Origin: Spongospora subterranea
Taxonomy: Eukaryota > Endomyxa > Phytomyxea > Plasmodiophorida > Plasmodiophoridae
Assembly (NCBI GenBank): GCA_900404475.1
Contig: OUQQ01000018.1
Span: 36,573-99,456, forward strand
Direction of reading: 5' to 3'
DNA length: 62,884 bases
The notes beneath the pieces were generated by a model that had not been told where the DNA came from, did not search any database, and saw nothing but the letters and a program-made list of their open reading frames with translations. Each line of letters begins with the position of its first letter. Positions within the stretch are counted from its first letter, which is position 1. Below are positions 11,140 through 22,793 of the stretch, piece by piece. Position numbers and translations under genes: made by a program.

Positions 11140-14100
11140 TTACGCTTCTGCCGGCCGCGCTGGAGGCTTCAACATAAGAACAAACGTTGTTGCAGTAGGT
11201 TTGACCATTGATACATCTTGAGGGGTAATCAGAATAAACTGCCGATTTCTATACTTCCGTGCCAGTTCTTGAAGAAGGTCAATGGCGATGCGACGATTGA
11301 CATTGTCCATGAAAATGTCGAACTCGTCGAGGGCCTGAAACTCGCAAATTATTAAAATGTATCTGACACGTAAAGATACCGATACCCTGAACGGTGTTCG
11401 AATCGATTCACCAATTGCAACAACAAACGCTAACGTCGTAAAAGAACGCTCGCCTCCTGACAGAGCCTGACAAACCACATCGACGAGCTTGAGACATGAT
11501 AACATGCAACAACTTGGGATACCTTTGTGTCAGTCGTCATATCGGCTTCGCAAAGATTATTCGCCATTTTCACGAACATATTCAAAGTCCCCGCTTTATG
11601 GTCGAACTTGATGTAGCCTTCGTGACCTTTCTGTGACATATTGAATGCAAAATCGAAACTAGCTTGTTTGGAGATTCTCTTTTTGAACGTCTCCCAATCA
11701 ACAATCCGAGAATTTTTCTTTCTGGTTATCTTTTTCAAGTCTCTCGCACCCTGCTCGATCTGATACTGCGCCGAAGTAAACCTCTCCCTAGCCTTAAGGT
11801 ACGCATCTGTAATTTCTTCTAATGAGCCATGATTCAGGGAGGCTGTATCAGCAGCCATTTTGGCTTCCAGCTTATCAATCTCTTTCTTAATGTCCCGGAA
11901 ATCTCTGCTGGTTTCAACGATCTTATTTCCAGATTCAGCAAGAGCTTGTGATCTAAGAGCATTTAGGTCTTTACTCAGAGCGACACGCTTGGATTCCTCA
12001 ATTCCATGTTGTCGCAGAATACCAATATTTCTTCTCGATATTTCGTCAATCTGAAGTTGAACTTCGCTCACGCGCTGCAATGCCAAACTAACCTCCTCTG
12101 TCAATAACTCTAAATTTTTTCCCGCTGTGCTTGCCAGCTCATTGAACTCTTGAACAGCATTTAGCTGGAGCTTGTGTCAGCATAACGAGGACCGCCCGCG
12201 TATGGTTTACTTACCTTCTCTTGCTGTGTGTCTTCCGCTTTTTTCAGATTATCGAAAGCATTAGCCTTTGGAAGATTTAAATTGAACAATGTTATTCCCG
12301 AGCACCACTATTCACCTACTTGATCATTTTGCGCGTCAAGAATTATTTGATCACATTTTTCGATCTTTTCCATGATTTCCCTGACGAAATCGTCTGTATG
12401 GTTCTCATTGTAAGAATTCTGTCTTTCTATACTAGTTATCTCCGATTTCGTGATCTCCAGTTTCGCATTCATAGCCTGTCTGAGAGGGTTAAAAACCATG
12501 AACAAGCTGAATAAACCGCCGCACCTGCATGTCCCGCCTGAGCGTCCGAACTGCATTTTCCGAATCGCTGAGCAGTTTTTGCAATGAGGTATGAGTTACA
12601 TTCAGCTGTTTCAGCTCATTGTTAATGTGTTGGATTTCACGTGCGACATCATCTATGAGCATTTTCCGCTGGTTAACAAACCAAGTATTGCTCAATTGCC
12701 AAGCTGATTACCAATCTGATCTTGAGTAATGCTCTCTAAAATGGACGTAGAAGAGCCGCCGGGACCAGATTGATTATCTAACGCTCCATGCTTTATCAAA
12801 ATTCGGTCACCGTTTCTATAAAAAAAAGTTGAAATTTTACGTATTAGCTGCAAGGACGAAAATCTTAACGGTAAAACAACGAGTGGCGTCATGACTTTGG
12901 ACCCACTTATTCTCCGAAGAAGATCACGCGCTTCATCAGCCTATTGTACGATGTCAGTTGCACACACATTGCCTGTTTATAAACAATACGCGTTTCATAA
13001 GAACAGTATTCTCTATTTTCGCTTTGTCAATCAAAGCATTGAAGCACCACGGATCGTCTATAGAAATGGCATCCATAACACGAGTGAGGCGATCAAGATG
13101 AGAATTAAATGGAATGTTATATCTACAAGTCACATATCTCAGACCAAAAAACTAAAATTTATCTGATTCCTACTTTGATGATGACTTTTGCAGAACAATG
13201 ATATACGGGCTCTGTTGCCGACCCCCCAGCACTTTGTTGAAAATACCGGAAAGGACTTTCATATCGTCGAAAGAATCAACAATGAATCCCCCTACATCAC
13301 TTATTAGATACAGAAACGCGGGTAAATTCGAACCTGGTTTCATACCAAGCAGGCGCTTTCCAATAGCAAACTGGACCCCGGACGCATGCTGCTTATCTAA
13401 AAGCGTGACATAGCTGCCGACTGGTCCAAGAGGAGGAACCCGAAACCTATTGGATTGTCTTTGAACTTCATTACATATGTCTAACATTCTATGCAAATCT
13501 TTTCGGTTATTTTGGAAAACTTAGAATGGAACAATGATGCTGCTGAACCTGTTCCCAAACTGAGCCAATCTGTTAGATGCTGCGTCTCTAAAACCATTTT
13601 CTCTGCGTTTCGCGTCATCCAATCGTTGCTGAGTACTGGAAACGGAATCCTTCGGAAAAATTAGTGCAGCAAAAAAAATAAGAAACATCGTACTTTGTGT
13701 TTCTGACACATTTCTCGATTGGTACTCGCCTCCGACATAACATTTCCCATCCTGGATTTGATTTGATCAACCTCATTCTCTTCATTAGCTATTCAAACAG
13801 ATGATCGGTAAAATTAAACTCATACACTACGCTACAGACACTGTCGCAGTTGAAGTTGTTTCAGCTGCTCAAAACGGGCAGCATCTTCCTCAGCACGGTC
13901 TCTATTACGCTGTCAAGTCCAGATGTGTGAGCACTTGTGTCGAACAACCGATTTTATAAAACAAATTACCTCAGCTTCAAGCTGTACAAGCTGTTTTTGC
14001 AGATCTGCTTTTCGATTTTGCCCATTCGATTCATTTCTACGATGCTCTTGAAGCTGCGTTTGATACCGCATAATCGCCTTTCTAGCTGTTTGTAGCTCGC

Positions 14101-15652
14101 CTTGCAACCTAAATCCAAGTATCGTTCAAGCACCTTCGTAATAAGCTGACTGAGATCTTACAAATTTCGATTATTAGTGTCGTTTTGAAGAGCGCTTTGT
14201 TCTACTTGCAATTTCTCTTTCGATGCATTATGAACGGCCAGAGCTTGTAATTTTTCAGAATTCAACTCATCTAGCCTCTCTTGATTTTCTACAAGCTTAG
14301 CAGAATACTCGGCTGACTTGGATGTTTGGTCGACTAAGTCACTGGAATAATCACGAACTTTACTCCATAAAGCCTGATAGACAGCAGAATTTAGTAAAAC
14401 CAACACCTAATCAATATTTTACCTCTATCCGAAGAGCATCGATTTGCTGTTCAATAGTAGCTAGATTTTTCGTGTTTTCATATATGTTTTCCTTTTCAAG
14501 AAAGTCTTCTTCAATCAGCTCAAGCTGTTTTTTGGCTTCCTCTAGATGGAAACTGGCTTTCTCTGTTACACAATTTTGATAGTACGATTAGCATCCAAAT
14601 TTGTTGCGCACCTTCATCCTTAACGATTTGCCCAATGACGTCACCCATCTGTTGCAGCTGGGTCGCTCTAAGAAAAAACTCATACTTCGAGTTATTCTTG
14701 TTCGACTTTGAGTGGATCTTAGATTGATATTCAGGAAATCATGAATTCAGCATTACCAACAAAAACTCTTTCGTAGTGTCTTGATTCATAACCACGCATG
14801 GGTTTTCAACTTGAATATTGAAGTGGTCTAAAATATCTTGAAGATCCTTTTTAGTTTTCCCCATGACGTCCCCTGATTCCGAAGTCAACAAACAAGGCTC
14901 GAATCCAATCTTCCAAGCCCAAACCATTATGGTTCAATATTTTATAGCCATTTCTGGAACCCGACATAGATATTTCCCGCCGGATAGTAATGGACTTTCC
15001 AAATTTCATGGCGCATGCACTATGTTTCTGAAGAAAACCCATCAAAACTGGGAGGCATTCACGTTACGGCGAACAATACTTTAGGCTCAAATGCGTCTGG
15101 TCCTTCATTTTTTAGAGTAAGATCAATTTGTGCCCAATCCTGACCGACTCGGACCAAATCTTTCAAAGATGCCCCCCGATTTGTATCTGACGCTTTGACT
15201 CCAAGGCACGTTGATATCGCGACTAGAATTGCGCTTTTTCCCGAACCGTTTTCCCTGACGATGATCATAAGACACGGCTTTGGGGATGCTGCGAAAGCAC
15301 ATTACCCGTGAATGAAGTTGACGTGAGGAGACAAATTGACTTCAAGGTTCTAACGATGAAATATTAGCGTTGAACAAAGTCAGGTATGAGCACCCAACCT
15401 CATGGCACATAAAGTTAACCAGCTTAATTTTGGTGATGACACCAGATTCGGCATATTTCGAGCGAGCCACTTGGTTTATCTCGCTGTTGGGATCTCGGAG
15501 GCCATCTAAAGTCAATACACACGGTCGGCTGATTGGACCCAGCGCATCTGGATGCTCCTAACCGTTATCATCAGCGCTATCCTCTTGCGGTGTCTCCTGG
15601 CGCTCATCATCCTCGCTGAGTTCGGCCCTATCGTCCATCTGTCCTAGACCAT
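11140..15652 (-). CDS. SMC6: SMC6, subunit of the SMC5/6 complex
   Basis: Structural maintenance of chromosomes protein that pairs with SMC5 in DNA repair and replication-fork stability. Many short introns split it into some 18 exons. The ATPase head begins with IKLVNFMCHE, then VNFIHG joined to the Walker A ENGSGKSA (near 15230-15320), followed by the SMC6-typical TNRGASLKDLV, the IRREIS segment and LDHFNIQVENPCVVMNQD. Coiled coil covers about 14600-13550. The hinge is at 13170-13450 (PPLGPVGSYVTL). The second coiled coil runs through about 12700-11700. The C-terminal head has ALSGGERS, ALDEFDIFMD and RQFILITPQ, ending with TAA at 11140-11142. The first exon is uncertain. Either an ATG at 15650-15652 is followed directly by an intron ending at 15558, or an acidic leader starting at 15638 runs into an in-frame TAG. 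I prefer the intron. Confidence 0.92.
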
Positions 15653-16389
15653 ATCAGTTCAATTGCACTATGAGCGGGTGGGATGACCAACGCACTGCGT
15701 ATCGTTGTAGGGCTGCAGGTGAATCCCCGTCAGGCCCTCTCAGATCCCGTTCACTTCACGCTACACTCTCTTGCAGTTGTAGAGCCCCGATGTGAGTGTC
15801 GTTTACGTGACTACGGTATCGTTGTCAGGTGACGGAGTTTTGTAACAAGTCGCATCGTTACTCTGCGATTCCATTTTCATTATCATTCCATGTGCGACAC
15901 CAACACGTTCGCGGTATCGGGCAAGGAATGGGATCTTGTGCCCGACATATGATGGACGGGGCGGCGCCGACATAGTCTGGGATGGACACAATACCACCAG
16001 CGGTGGGAGGTTTATCGGCACGGGGCTGTCGAAAAACGGATCTGTACGATACAGGGAACCCCACAGGAATGTGCAGCAGCACCTTAATACAGTATGCAAT
16101 AGCGGCGATGGCAGGGAATACGCAATTCCCTCCGGATACAACACCGTTTTATCCATATATTGTTCATCTGGCTACCGTAGATACGGCTTTAATTATTGCG
16201 AACCAACGTTGACCCTGGCATTTATCGAGAGCGTATCAACCAACTTGACTCCATCTAAGTCAATTTGACCCATTCACATAAAACTGTCATGATGTGCAAC
16301 AGGTAACAAACCACATTGAAAATGTGCTGAGAAAACAGAACCTCCACCCAGTGAATTGATGATACGACCAGATGGCGGTAATATATTAA
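15653..16389. other. Intergenic, no gene supported
   Basis: Overlapping open frames of 74-117 codons exist on both strands between 15803 and 16268. None carries a recognisable motif, and they contradict one another. This interval should contain the SMC6 promoter at its left end. Confidence 0.4.
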
Positions 16390-16791
16390 TTAAAGTTCCT
16401 GCTGGCCCTCGTTTCGCTGGGAATTTGCCCGCACGTAGACGTCATTGGCGAACTTAATTACGGAATCGGTATTGACATATTTCGGTGCCGCATCCAGCGC
16501 CTTGTTTATCATCATATTGCCATAGCACGACGCGGTCTGTTGCACCAGCCCAACGCACCACCGGAACGCGCCTGCCGCCCATGAAACCATGATCGGCCCG
16601 TACTGGGCCAGCGTTGCCAGGACCCACTGTACTGGGTACGATGAGTAAACCCAGGCGGCCGTGTCGTACAGCGACAACGCGGTCGACGCCCAGATATTGC
16701 CATCGTCGGCGGCCTTCTTGATCGCAGCCCTCAAATCTGCAACTATCACGTCGTATGTGGCGAACAAAACAGTGAATATGACAGAGAACAT
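16390..16791 (-). CDS. Hypothetical hydrophobic protein, 133 codons
   Basis: A single open frame begins with a hydrophobic segment (SVIFTVLFATYDVIV) and has a second hydrophobic region (VQWVLATLAQYGPIMVSWAAG). It then turns hydrophilic and ends NEGQQEL. It could be a small secreted or membrane protein, or the last exon of a longer gene running from about 17.9 kb. Upstream minus-strand frames include a charged helical stretch (about 17318-17190, RQKRMQERREHLEEERKREM). That stretch can be spliced to frames at 17046-16840, but I could not build one convincing gene. No homologue is recognised. Confidence 0.4.
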   Translation of the reverse strand: MFSVIFTVLFATYDVIVADLRAAIKKAADDGNIWASTALSLYDTAAWVYSSYPVQWVLATLAQYGPIMVSWAAGAFRWCVGLVQQTASCYGNMMINKALDAAPKYVNTDSVIKFANDVYVRANSQRNEGQQEL

Positions 16792-18632
16792 CGCCCCCTC
16801 AGTACGAAGCGCCAGGTTTGTCGGGTGTTGGAAGGGACCTTAGAGAAGTGTATGAGATGAACCCGATTCGACGCGGATTTGTTTATTCCGAAACCCCCTG
16901 AGATGATGAGTCAACATTCTCCGGTAAAATCCATTTCTTTTGGGTATCTTGGGACCGTCCGGCATTTGCATCTGGGGGGGATTTCGCCATACTGGGTGAA
17001 CCTGGCTCGGGTTGAATACGATTGGACCAATGGTGATTTCCTCCATTCTCTACTGTGGTCTGATGGGGCAGATCCACTCTCATCTGCTGTCTTCTGTTCA
17101 TGTTGATTTAGCCAATCGGTGAACCTAATACATCTTCAGCCTTCATTCTTGTCGTAATTTACGAGCAGAAAAAGATCGAATGACCTTCTTTGCGCCTGTT
17201 CAGATCTCATTTCGCGTTTCCTCTCTTCTTCTAGGTGTTCACGCCGTTCTTGCATTCGCTTTTGACGAGCAGTTTCATCTGCTCGATTGCACCAGGACCG
17301 CCAACCTTCTTCAATCACGATCGGGTCCCGATGCGATTTTGGCGTTCTCCTGGCCCAAACGGTGTTTCAATCAGTTACGAGAAAAACCGGGTCATATGGA
17401 GGAGATGATCCTCGGTGCCTTGTTTACTTTGTCGATGGCGACGAATATGGTGTAGGTAATCGGGATATGCGTTGGGCGATGGTTTCGATCTTGACGGCGG
17501 GCTCGGCCATAGAATTCCACTGCCGAACCTCCATCTCGATCGCCATCGCTAATCTCCTCAGCCATAGCTTGTGCCTATCGAGCCTGATCCATTTCCCCAA
17601 CGCCGCCTGGTTTCGAGCCTTTCTCTATCGCAACGCCGTCAGAAACCGAGAAAGGATCGTGACCTGGGGTTGGACAGAACCTCTGTTTTATTTTGGAGAT
17701 CAGATTCTTCCTGGCGCCTTCGATCTGCCATCTGTTGTCCCATCTCAATTCTGGCGAGAATGCGATGGCGCCAGGAACGTTACCTGGCTGATGACGCGAC
17801 GGCGGTTTCGTTGGCGATGGGATCTCGCCTATTTGCGCAACTGGTGAGAATCTAATGGCGGGCCCAGAGCAGGGCACTGACCCGGTCGATGATCACGGCA
17901 GGGTTCAGCACTCGTGGGCTCGTACCCGCCCCGGATACGGTCCCTGATCGTCGTTGAGATGATTGCTGTAACCACGCACCGAACGTGATAAACCGTCGAA
18001 TCATTGCGTCGGGACGCGTGTAAGCTCTGTTTTTGGGAGAAAAACATTCAGCGTGTTCGTATTTTTCAGGGCGATAAACATTCCGGTCAATTCGCATGAT
18101 CGACCTCGACGATATGTCGTTGGTTTACGGTACGCTCCAACGATCATCTGAACAACAGTTAACGGTTACGCTAATGGAAATCGCTCACGAAGCAAACAGG
18201 AGTTGACAGCAACAACACAAATACGAACCAGTATCGGCGGTTTTCGATCACCAATCCCACGCCGTTCCGTTCAAAAGAACCAGATCACCGACGGTTGAAA
18301 TACCAGGTTTAGTGATAATGGGCAATTAATGTAATCTGGTTGGGTGGGAACAGGAAAGGATCGTGGGGTGATGGCGGGGGCGCCTCTGGCGATACGATTG
18401 GATGGGTGTCAGTGGACAAATGGTGATCGAGGGGTGCTAATCCGCTGATGGGCGATTCGGTGAACACACAACATTGAACAAGAGGGTGATTGGGGTAGGT
18501 CGATTGGTTCCTTGGCACGATGAGAACACCTGAACGCCGTTCCCCACCAATCACCACATCTCGTTCCTAATCACGACGATAACAACGTCGTTGCGGATAT
18601 GTTCTGAATGTATTAAAGGTGATGGTTCTGGT
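16792..18632. other. Orphan region, possibly one unresolved minus-strand gene
   Basis: A plus-strand frame of 186 codons (17287-17847) and several minus-strand frames overlap. The minus-strand stretch 17318-17190 encodes a highly charged alpha-helix and is the best candidate for real coding sequence. The plus-strand frame is arginine/tryptophan-rich in a way typical of shadow frames. From 18100 to 18632 I see only a pyrimidine/purine-biased non-coding stretch downstream of the sphingomyelinase-like gene. Confidence 0.35.
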
Positions 18633-19640
18633 CTATGCCGCTTCCATTGCGGGCGATCGGCGGCGCAACGCCCTGAACGGTAATCTGGCGATACCGGCGT
18701 GATGATCCGACAGATCCAGCAGATCCCCCTCCGAACCCGTATATCGCACGTGCTCGATCTGGAACGTGATGGGCGGCGGTTGGGTGGATCGCTCGGGCAG
18801 CTCAATCGGCACGACATAATCCAGCTGGGCGTGAAGATCGGGATTGGTGTCATCCTTCCTAAATGATGGGAACAATCGCTGCAGATAATTGTTCGTTTCA
18901 ACGTTCATCGAGTGATCCACGAGGGCGTCGCTGTCGTCCGTACATCCACGATAATCGAATACGGGACGCTGGGCACCGACGATGGCGAACGCCTTCTCCA
19001 CCTTGCTCCATTGGAACGACGTCTTCGTGGCTTGATCCAGCCCATCCAGGTTCAGATCGCCCATCAATATCAGCGAATCCAGCGAATCCGCCACGACATT
19101 CTCGTGAATATATTGCTGGATCTCCCGGAGCTGTTGATCCCTAACATGTTGGGACGCCGCCTTCACCGACCGGCCCGATAACGACGCGCTCCACGAATCG
19201 TCGGCCTGGAGATGGGTGGCGATAATCCCGATCTTGTACGAGTCGCTCCCGTTCCGCACGATCGTGTCGACGTAGATGAACCCTTTGTTGGACAAGCGGT
19301 CCGACCCGCTACTTGTCGAGAAACTCTGGAAATGATGATTGGACAGCTCCGTTCTGGACATGATGGCGATACCGGCGCTGACTGGTGTTCGCCATCTCTT
19401 TGGCGTCTTCGGTGTGATGAAATATCCCAGCTCGTCCGCTGTTTTCGCCAGCATTTTCCAGCTGGTGCGGGAGAACGCCTCCTGGAACGCTAGAATATCG
19501 AGACGGTTGCGGGCGATCTTGTCCTTGAGAACGGTCGGCAAGGCGGCGATACGGGGGGCCGGGTCCAGATACACGAACCAGTTGAGCGGAGTCGGGAACA
19601 ACTGTGTATTGTATGTCATGAAGTTGATGGAGCGCCTCAT
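18633..19640 (-). CDS. Sphingomyelinase-like phosphodiesterase, copy 1 (intronless)
   Basis: Member of the DNase I/endonuclease-exonuclease-phosphatase superfamily, closest in pattern to secreted sphingomyelinase C enzymes that split sphingomyelin into ceramide and phosphocholine. Visible signatures are MTYNTQLFP (metal-site Asn), LDILAFQEAF (metal-binding Glu), GIIATHLQAD, LILMGDLNLDG (catalytic Asp/Asn), LDYVVP and the final SDHHAG (catalytic Asp-His). The gene is one exon of 336 codons, unlike most neighbours. The first ATG (19640) lies almost directly before the catalytic core and leaves no signal peptide, whereas copy 2 has one. A leader exon upstream is possible but not seen. Copies 1 and 2 align through most of their length, so they arose by tandem duplication. 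The substrate is inferred from the family and is not proven. Confidence 0.8.
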   Translation of the reverse strand: MRRSINFMTYNTQLFPTPLNWFVYLDPAPRIAALPTVLKDKIARNRLDILAFQEAFSRTSWKMLAKTADELGYFITPKTPKRWRTPVSAGIAIMSRTELSNHHFQSFSTSSGSDRLSNKGFIYVDTIVRNGSDSYKIGIIATHLQADDSWSASLSGRSVKAASQHVRDQQLREIQQYIHENVVADSLDSLILMGDLNLDGLDQATKTSFQWSKVEKAFAIVGAQRPVFDYRGCTDDSDALVDHSMNVETNNYLQRLFPSFRKDDTNPDLHAQLDYVVPIELPERSTQPPPITFQIEHVRYTGSEGDLLDLSDHHAGIARLPFRALRRRSPAMEAA

Positions 19641-20308
19641 CTGTTGCGATTGTTTGGGGAATCGGCGTGTCGATAAATTACACACCAGTGACGGTGCCGA
19701 ACAGGTTTTGGAAATGGCGCGAGTTCATCAGCACTGTTGGCGATGATGATGATGGTGATGATGATGATGATCGGGTCAATAACGATTATTCGCTAATATT
19801 AATCCCATGGCGACATTTTTTGTACATCAACCGATGTCCAAATGGGAGTTCATTTCGATAATAAGTTTGGGGGTGACGCCGCCCTTCTGGCACCCATTTA
19901 ACCTCGTCTGGCGCAACAGTGTTTATCTCTTGCCGACGGGTCAATCTCGACATGGCGCCACACCACATTGGCTGCGAGTACCCATCAGCACGACCAAGAT
20001 GACGGTATTGGCCCTGTTGAACAAGCGAACCGAATTCGTATAAATGACGCTAATCGCCGTATACAACAAGATGCTAAAACACTCCTTACAGAAATATCGA
20101 TAATCGAACCCGAAACGGGCTCCACTTTACTAATCCCTCGATTGTTTCCCCATTTTGTGTCAAATCTAATGGGGTCAGATCACTGAAATATCAACGACAC
20201 TGGTTCAAGAGTGTGATCAACATTGGTTGATTATGTGGAACAGATCGAACCTGACGAATGGTGAGGGCAATACGGGGGGGGATTACCGTCTTAAAACGGA
20301 TCTAACGT
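19641..20308. other. Spacer between the two sphingomyelinase-like genes
   Basis: About 670 bases hold no supported gene. At 19742-19771 there is a short GAT/ATG microsatellite directly upstream of copy 1. The spacer should carry the promoter of copy 1 and the 3' end of copy 2. Confidence 0.5.
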
Positions 20309-21427
20309 TTATATGTCGAAATTTGGTTTACGGGGGGTTGTAAGGTCGGCTGGGGTTAATGGCATCGTCGCTATACCGGCGTGATGATCCGACATGTCCA
20401 ACTGTTCCCCGTTATTCTCGTACCGAACGTGTTCGACGTGGAACGTGATCGCTGGCAGGTCGGGAGCGGCGGCGGTGGACGACGACGACGCGCCTGGCAA
20501 CATCAACGGCACGACGTAGTCGAGGTGCGAGTCGAAATCCAGGTCGGGCGTGGTGGTGGCTTTGAGGTCGGGGTGCAATCGCCTCAGGTAGTTATTGGTC
20601 CCATAATGAACTGAGTAATCGTCAAGAACATCGGTGGCGTCCGGCTGGTTTTCCGATTTGAACAACGGACGTCCCGCCTCGACTATCGCAAACTTGTCCT
20701 TGACCTTATCCCAGGCGAACGTCTTCTTTTCCGATTGTTCGAGTCCGTCCATGTTCAGGTCGCCCATCAATATCAGCGAGTCGAGTCGTTCGTCTTTCAG
20801 GTTGTTCTTGACGTATCGGTTGATCTCGCCGAGCTGCTGATCCCTGACCGATTGCGCCGTCGCCGCCACCGACCTGCCCGAGAAACGGCCGCACATGGAG
20901 TCGTCGGCCTGAAGATGGGTGGCGATGATCCCGACCTTGTGTTTGCGGTCGCCGTCCACGATCGTCGTGCTGACGTAGATGAAGCCCTTGTTCGACAGGC
21001 GATCGGTACCGCAGCTCGTCGTGAACGCCTGGAAAAAGGTCTTGGACAGTGGCGTTCTGGACATAACGCAGATGCCAGCGTTGACTGGCGTAGTCCAACT
21101 CTTGGGCGTCGAATCTGTAATAAAAAAATCCAACTGCGCTGCTGTTTTCTCCAACATTGCCCGACTGCTCGACGAAAACGCCTCCTGAAATGCGAGAATG
21201 TCGAGGTTGAATTCGGCGACCTTGTTGGCGATCTGTGTGGGCATGTGCTTGATACGAGGGCCAGGTGGCAGATAGAGAAACCAGGTGAGAGGCGCTGGGA
21301 ATAATTGCATGTTGTAGGTCATGAGGTTGAGCGTGCGGGGAACGGTCGCCGCCTTCACAACGACGATATGAGGGATCGCGAACAGGATCACCACGACCAA
21401 CAGGGGTATCGGGCTTGGATATTTCAT
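20309..21427 (-). CDS. Secreted sphingomyelinase-like phosphodiesterase, copy 2 (intronless)
   Basis: A paralogue of the gene at 18633-19640 with a complete N-terminus. Residues 1-27 form a classical signal peptide (basic start, hydrophobic core PLLVVVILFAIPHIVVV, then KAA), so the enzyme is predicted to enter the secretory pathway. The catalytic elements are all there: LMTYNMQLFP, LDILAFQEAF, GIIATHLQADD, LILMGDLNMDG, LDYVVPL and MSDHHAG. Two cysteine-containing positions (TSCGTD, SMCGRF) are not shared with copy 1 and may form a disulphide, in line with export. The frame is 372 codons without introns and is more GC-rich than its surroundings. Either a retrocopy or acquisition from bacteria followed by tandem duplication would explain the structure. 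As a secreted phospholipase C-like enzyme it may act on host or environmental membranes; that is inference. Confidence 0.85.
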   Translation of the reverse strand: MKYPSPIPLLVVVILFAIPHIVVVKAATVPRTLNLMTYNMQLFPAPLTWFLYLPPGPRIKHMPTQIANKVAEFNLDILAFQEAFSSSSRAMLEKTAAQLDFFITDSTPKSWTTPVNAGICVMSRTPLSKTFFQAFTTSCGTDRLSNKGFIYVSTTIVDGDRKHKVGIIATHLQADDSMCGRFSGRSVAATAQSVRDQQLGEINRYVKNNLKDERLDSLILMGDLNMDGLEQSEKKTFAWDKVKDKFAIVEAGRPLFKSENQPDATDVLDDYSVHYGTNNYLRRLHPDLKATTTPDLDFDSHLDYVVPLMLPGASSSSTAAAPDLPAITFHVEHVRYENNGEQLDMSDHHAGIATMPLTPADLTTPRKPNFDI

Positions 21428-21740
21428 TGTCGGACGGGAGACGAGAAATAATCAGTCGTCGGGGTTTGGAAATATAATAGGGAATGACTCGGTGTCGGCG
21501 TTGGACGTGTCCAGATGGCGCTATCATCCGATCACGGCAAGTTCCGCTCGCAGGATTATTCAGGAGATCGATCACAGATTGTGGACGTGTCGAGACAACT
21601 CCACTGGGGCGACCGACAACAGACCGTTATGGTGGGAATAGAAATATGGTCGGGGACAAGCAGATGATCAGATCACGGTGACGTGCCGACAGTTGAATAT
21701 GGCCCAAACATGGCCCCAAATCCTCGATTTGGCCCAACAT

Positions 21741-22157
21741 GGTTTAAGGACTTGAATCCGTCCTTCGTTGCCTTTAATCCTGATTCTTCTCGAACCTAGC
21801 CCTCACTTGAATAATAGATAATCAATGTCGTCGAAGCAAAGCATTGTCCAAGGTTGTTTCAAATACGTCATATCCTCGACCTTGGAAAACGGCACGAAAT
21901 ATCGCTGCCGTCAGTATCGCGCCACAAAGCACAGGCCAGAGCAGTTCGAGACCGGTGTTGATCGCTGACCCTTGACGATTCCATCGGGCAAAAACCACCA
22001 ACGTAGGAATGCACTGTTCGGGCCTGTGCGTTGTGGCGCGACGCCGACTACAGCGATAGCATCTCGTGCCATTCTATAAAAAAGAAGTGAGGGCTAGGTT
22101 CGAGAAGAATCAGGATCAAAAGGCAACGAAGGAACGGGACATTCAAGTCCTTAAGAC
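21741..22157. repeat. Foldback element A
   Basis: The arm at about 21741-21808 (contains TTCTTCTCGAACCTAGCCCT) is repeated in reverse complement at about 22086-22157 with only a few changes. It encloses some 280 bases that include one copy of the 85-bp unit. It has no coding capacity, so it is probably a non-autonomous terminal-inverted-repeat or foldback transposon. Confidence 0.8.
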
Positions 22158-22521
22158 ATGTTATTCTTTTCGAACCTATAATCAGTTTTCCTAATAAATA
22201 ACGGGGGTGTTCTCGTGTCAATGGTGATCGAGTACATGAGTTAGTGATCGACACCACATTTTCCGTTGATCGCTGATCTTGACGGTTCAATCGGGCAATA
22301 CTACCAATGTGGCGAAACACTGTTCTGGCCTGGGCCTTGTGCCACGACGCTTTCATGCCGTTTTCCGACGTCGAGGATATGACGATATACTGTCGCTGCA
22401 GTCGGCGTCGTGGCCAGAGCAGTGCTTTTGCTACATTTGTTAGTGTTGGCCGATAAAACGGTCAAGGTCAACGATGGTCGGCGGGCTCACTGCTGCCAGA
22501 ACTAGACTAAATCACGTGCTG

Positions 22522-22793
22522 GTCAAGAATGTCGAGGAGGAGGTCGTGTCCTGAGAAATGTGCTGCTATTCATTAATATTCCGACGGTGTCAATTTTCTC
22601 CAGATGAAAGGAATGATTGATGATCTGGCCTGAAACTGACCGATCACGAACCGCAACCCCAATCTGGGTGGAACGCCATGCGGTTGGTGGTCAGAAGCCA
22701 GATCATCAATCATTGCTTTCATCTTATACCCAATAAATTGCAGCACATTTCACAGGACCGACCTCCTTCTTGACATTCTTGTCAATATTCATG
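22522..22793. repeat. Foldback element C
   Basis: The left arm (22522 to about 22656) and right arm (about 22680-22793) are imperfect reverse complements and share GTCAAGAATGTC at the tips and GAAATGTGCTGC inside. The loop is only about 25 bases, so transcripts or single strands would form a long hairpin. Confidence 0.8.

Noticed and set aside
17287..17847. 186-codon plus-strand frame rich in Trp and Arg
   Set aside because: Composition is typical of an antisense shadow; the opposite strand has charged-helix coding character nearby.
20706..21575. 289-codon and 189-codon frames overlapping sphingomyelinase copy 2
   Set aside because: Both are shadow frames of the GC-rich real gene, arginine/aspartate-rich and without motifs.
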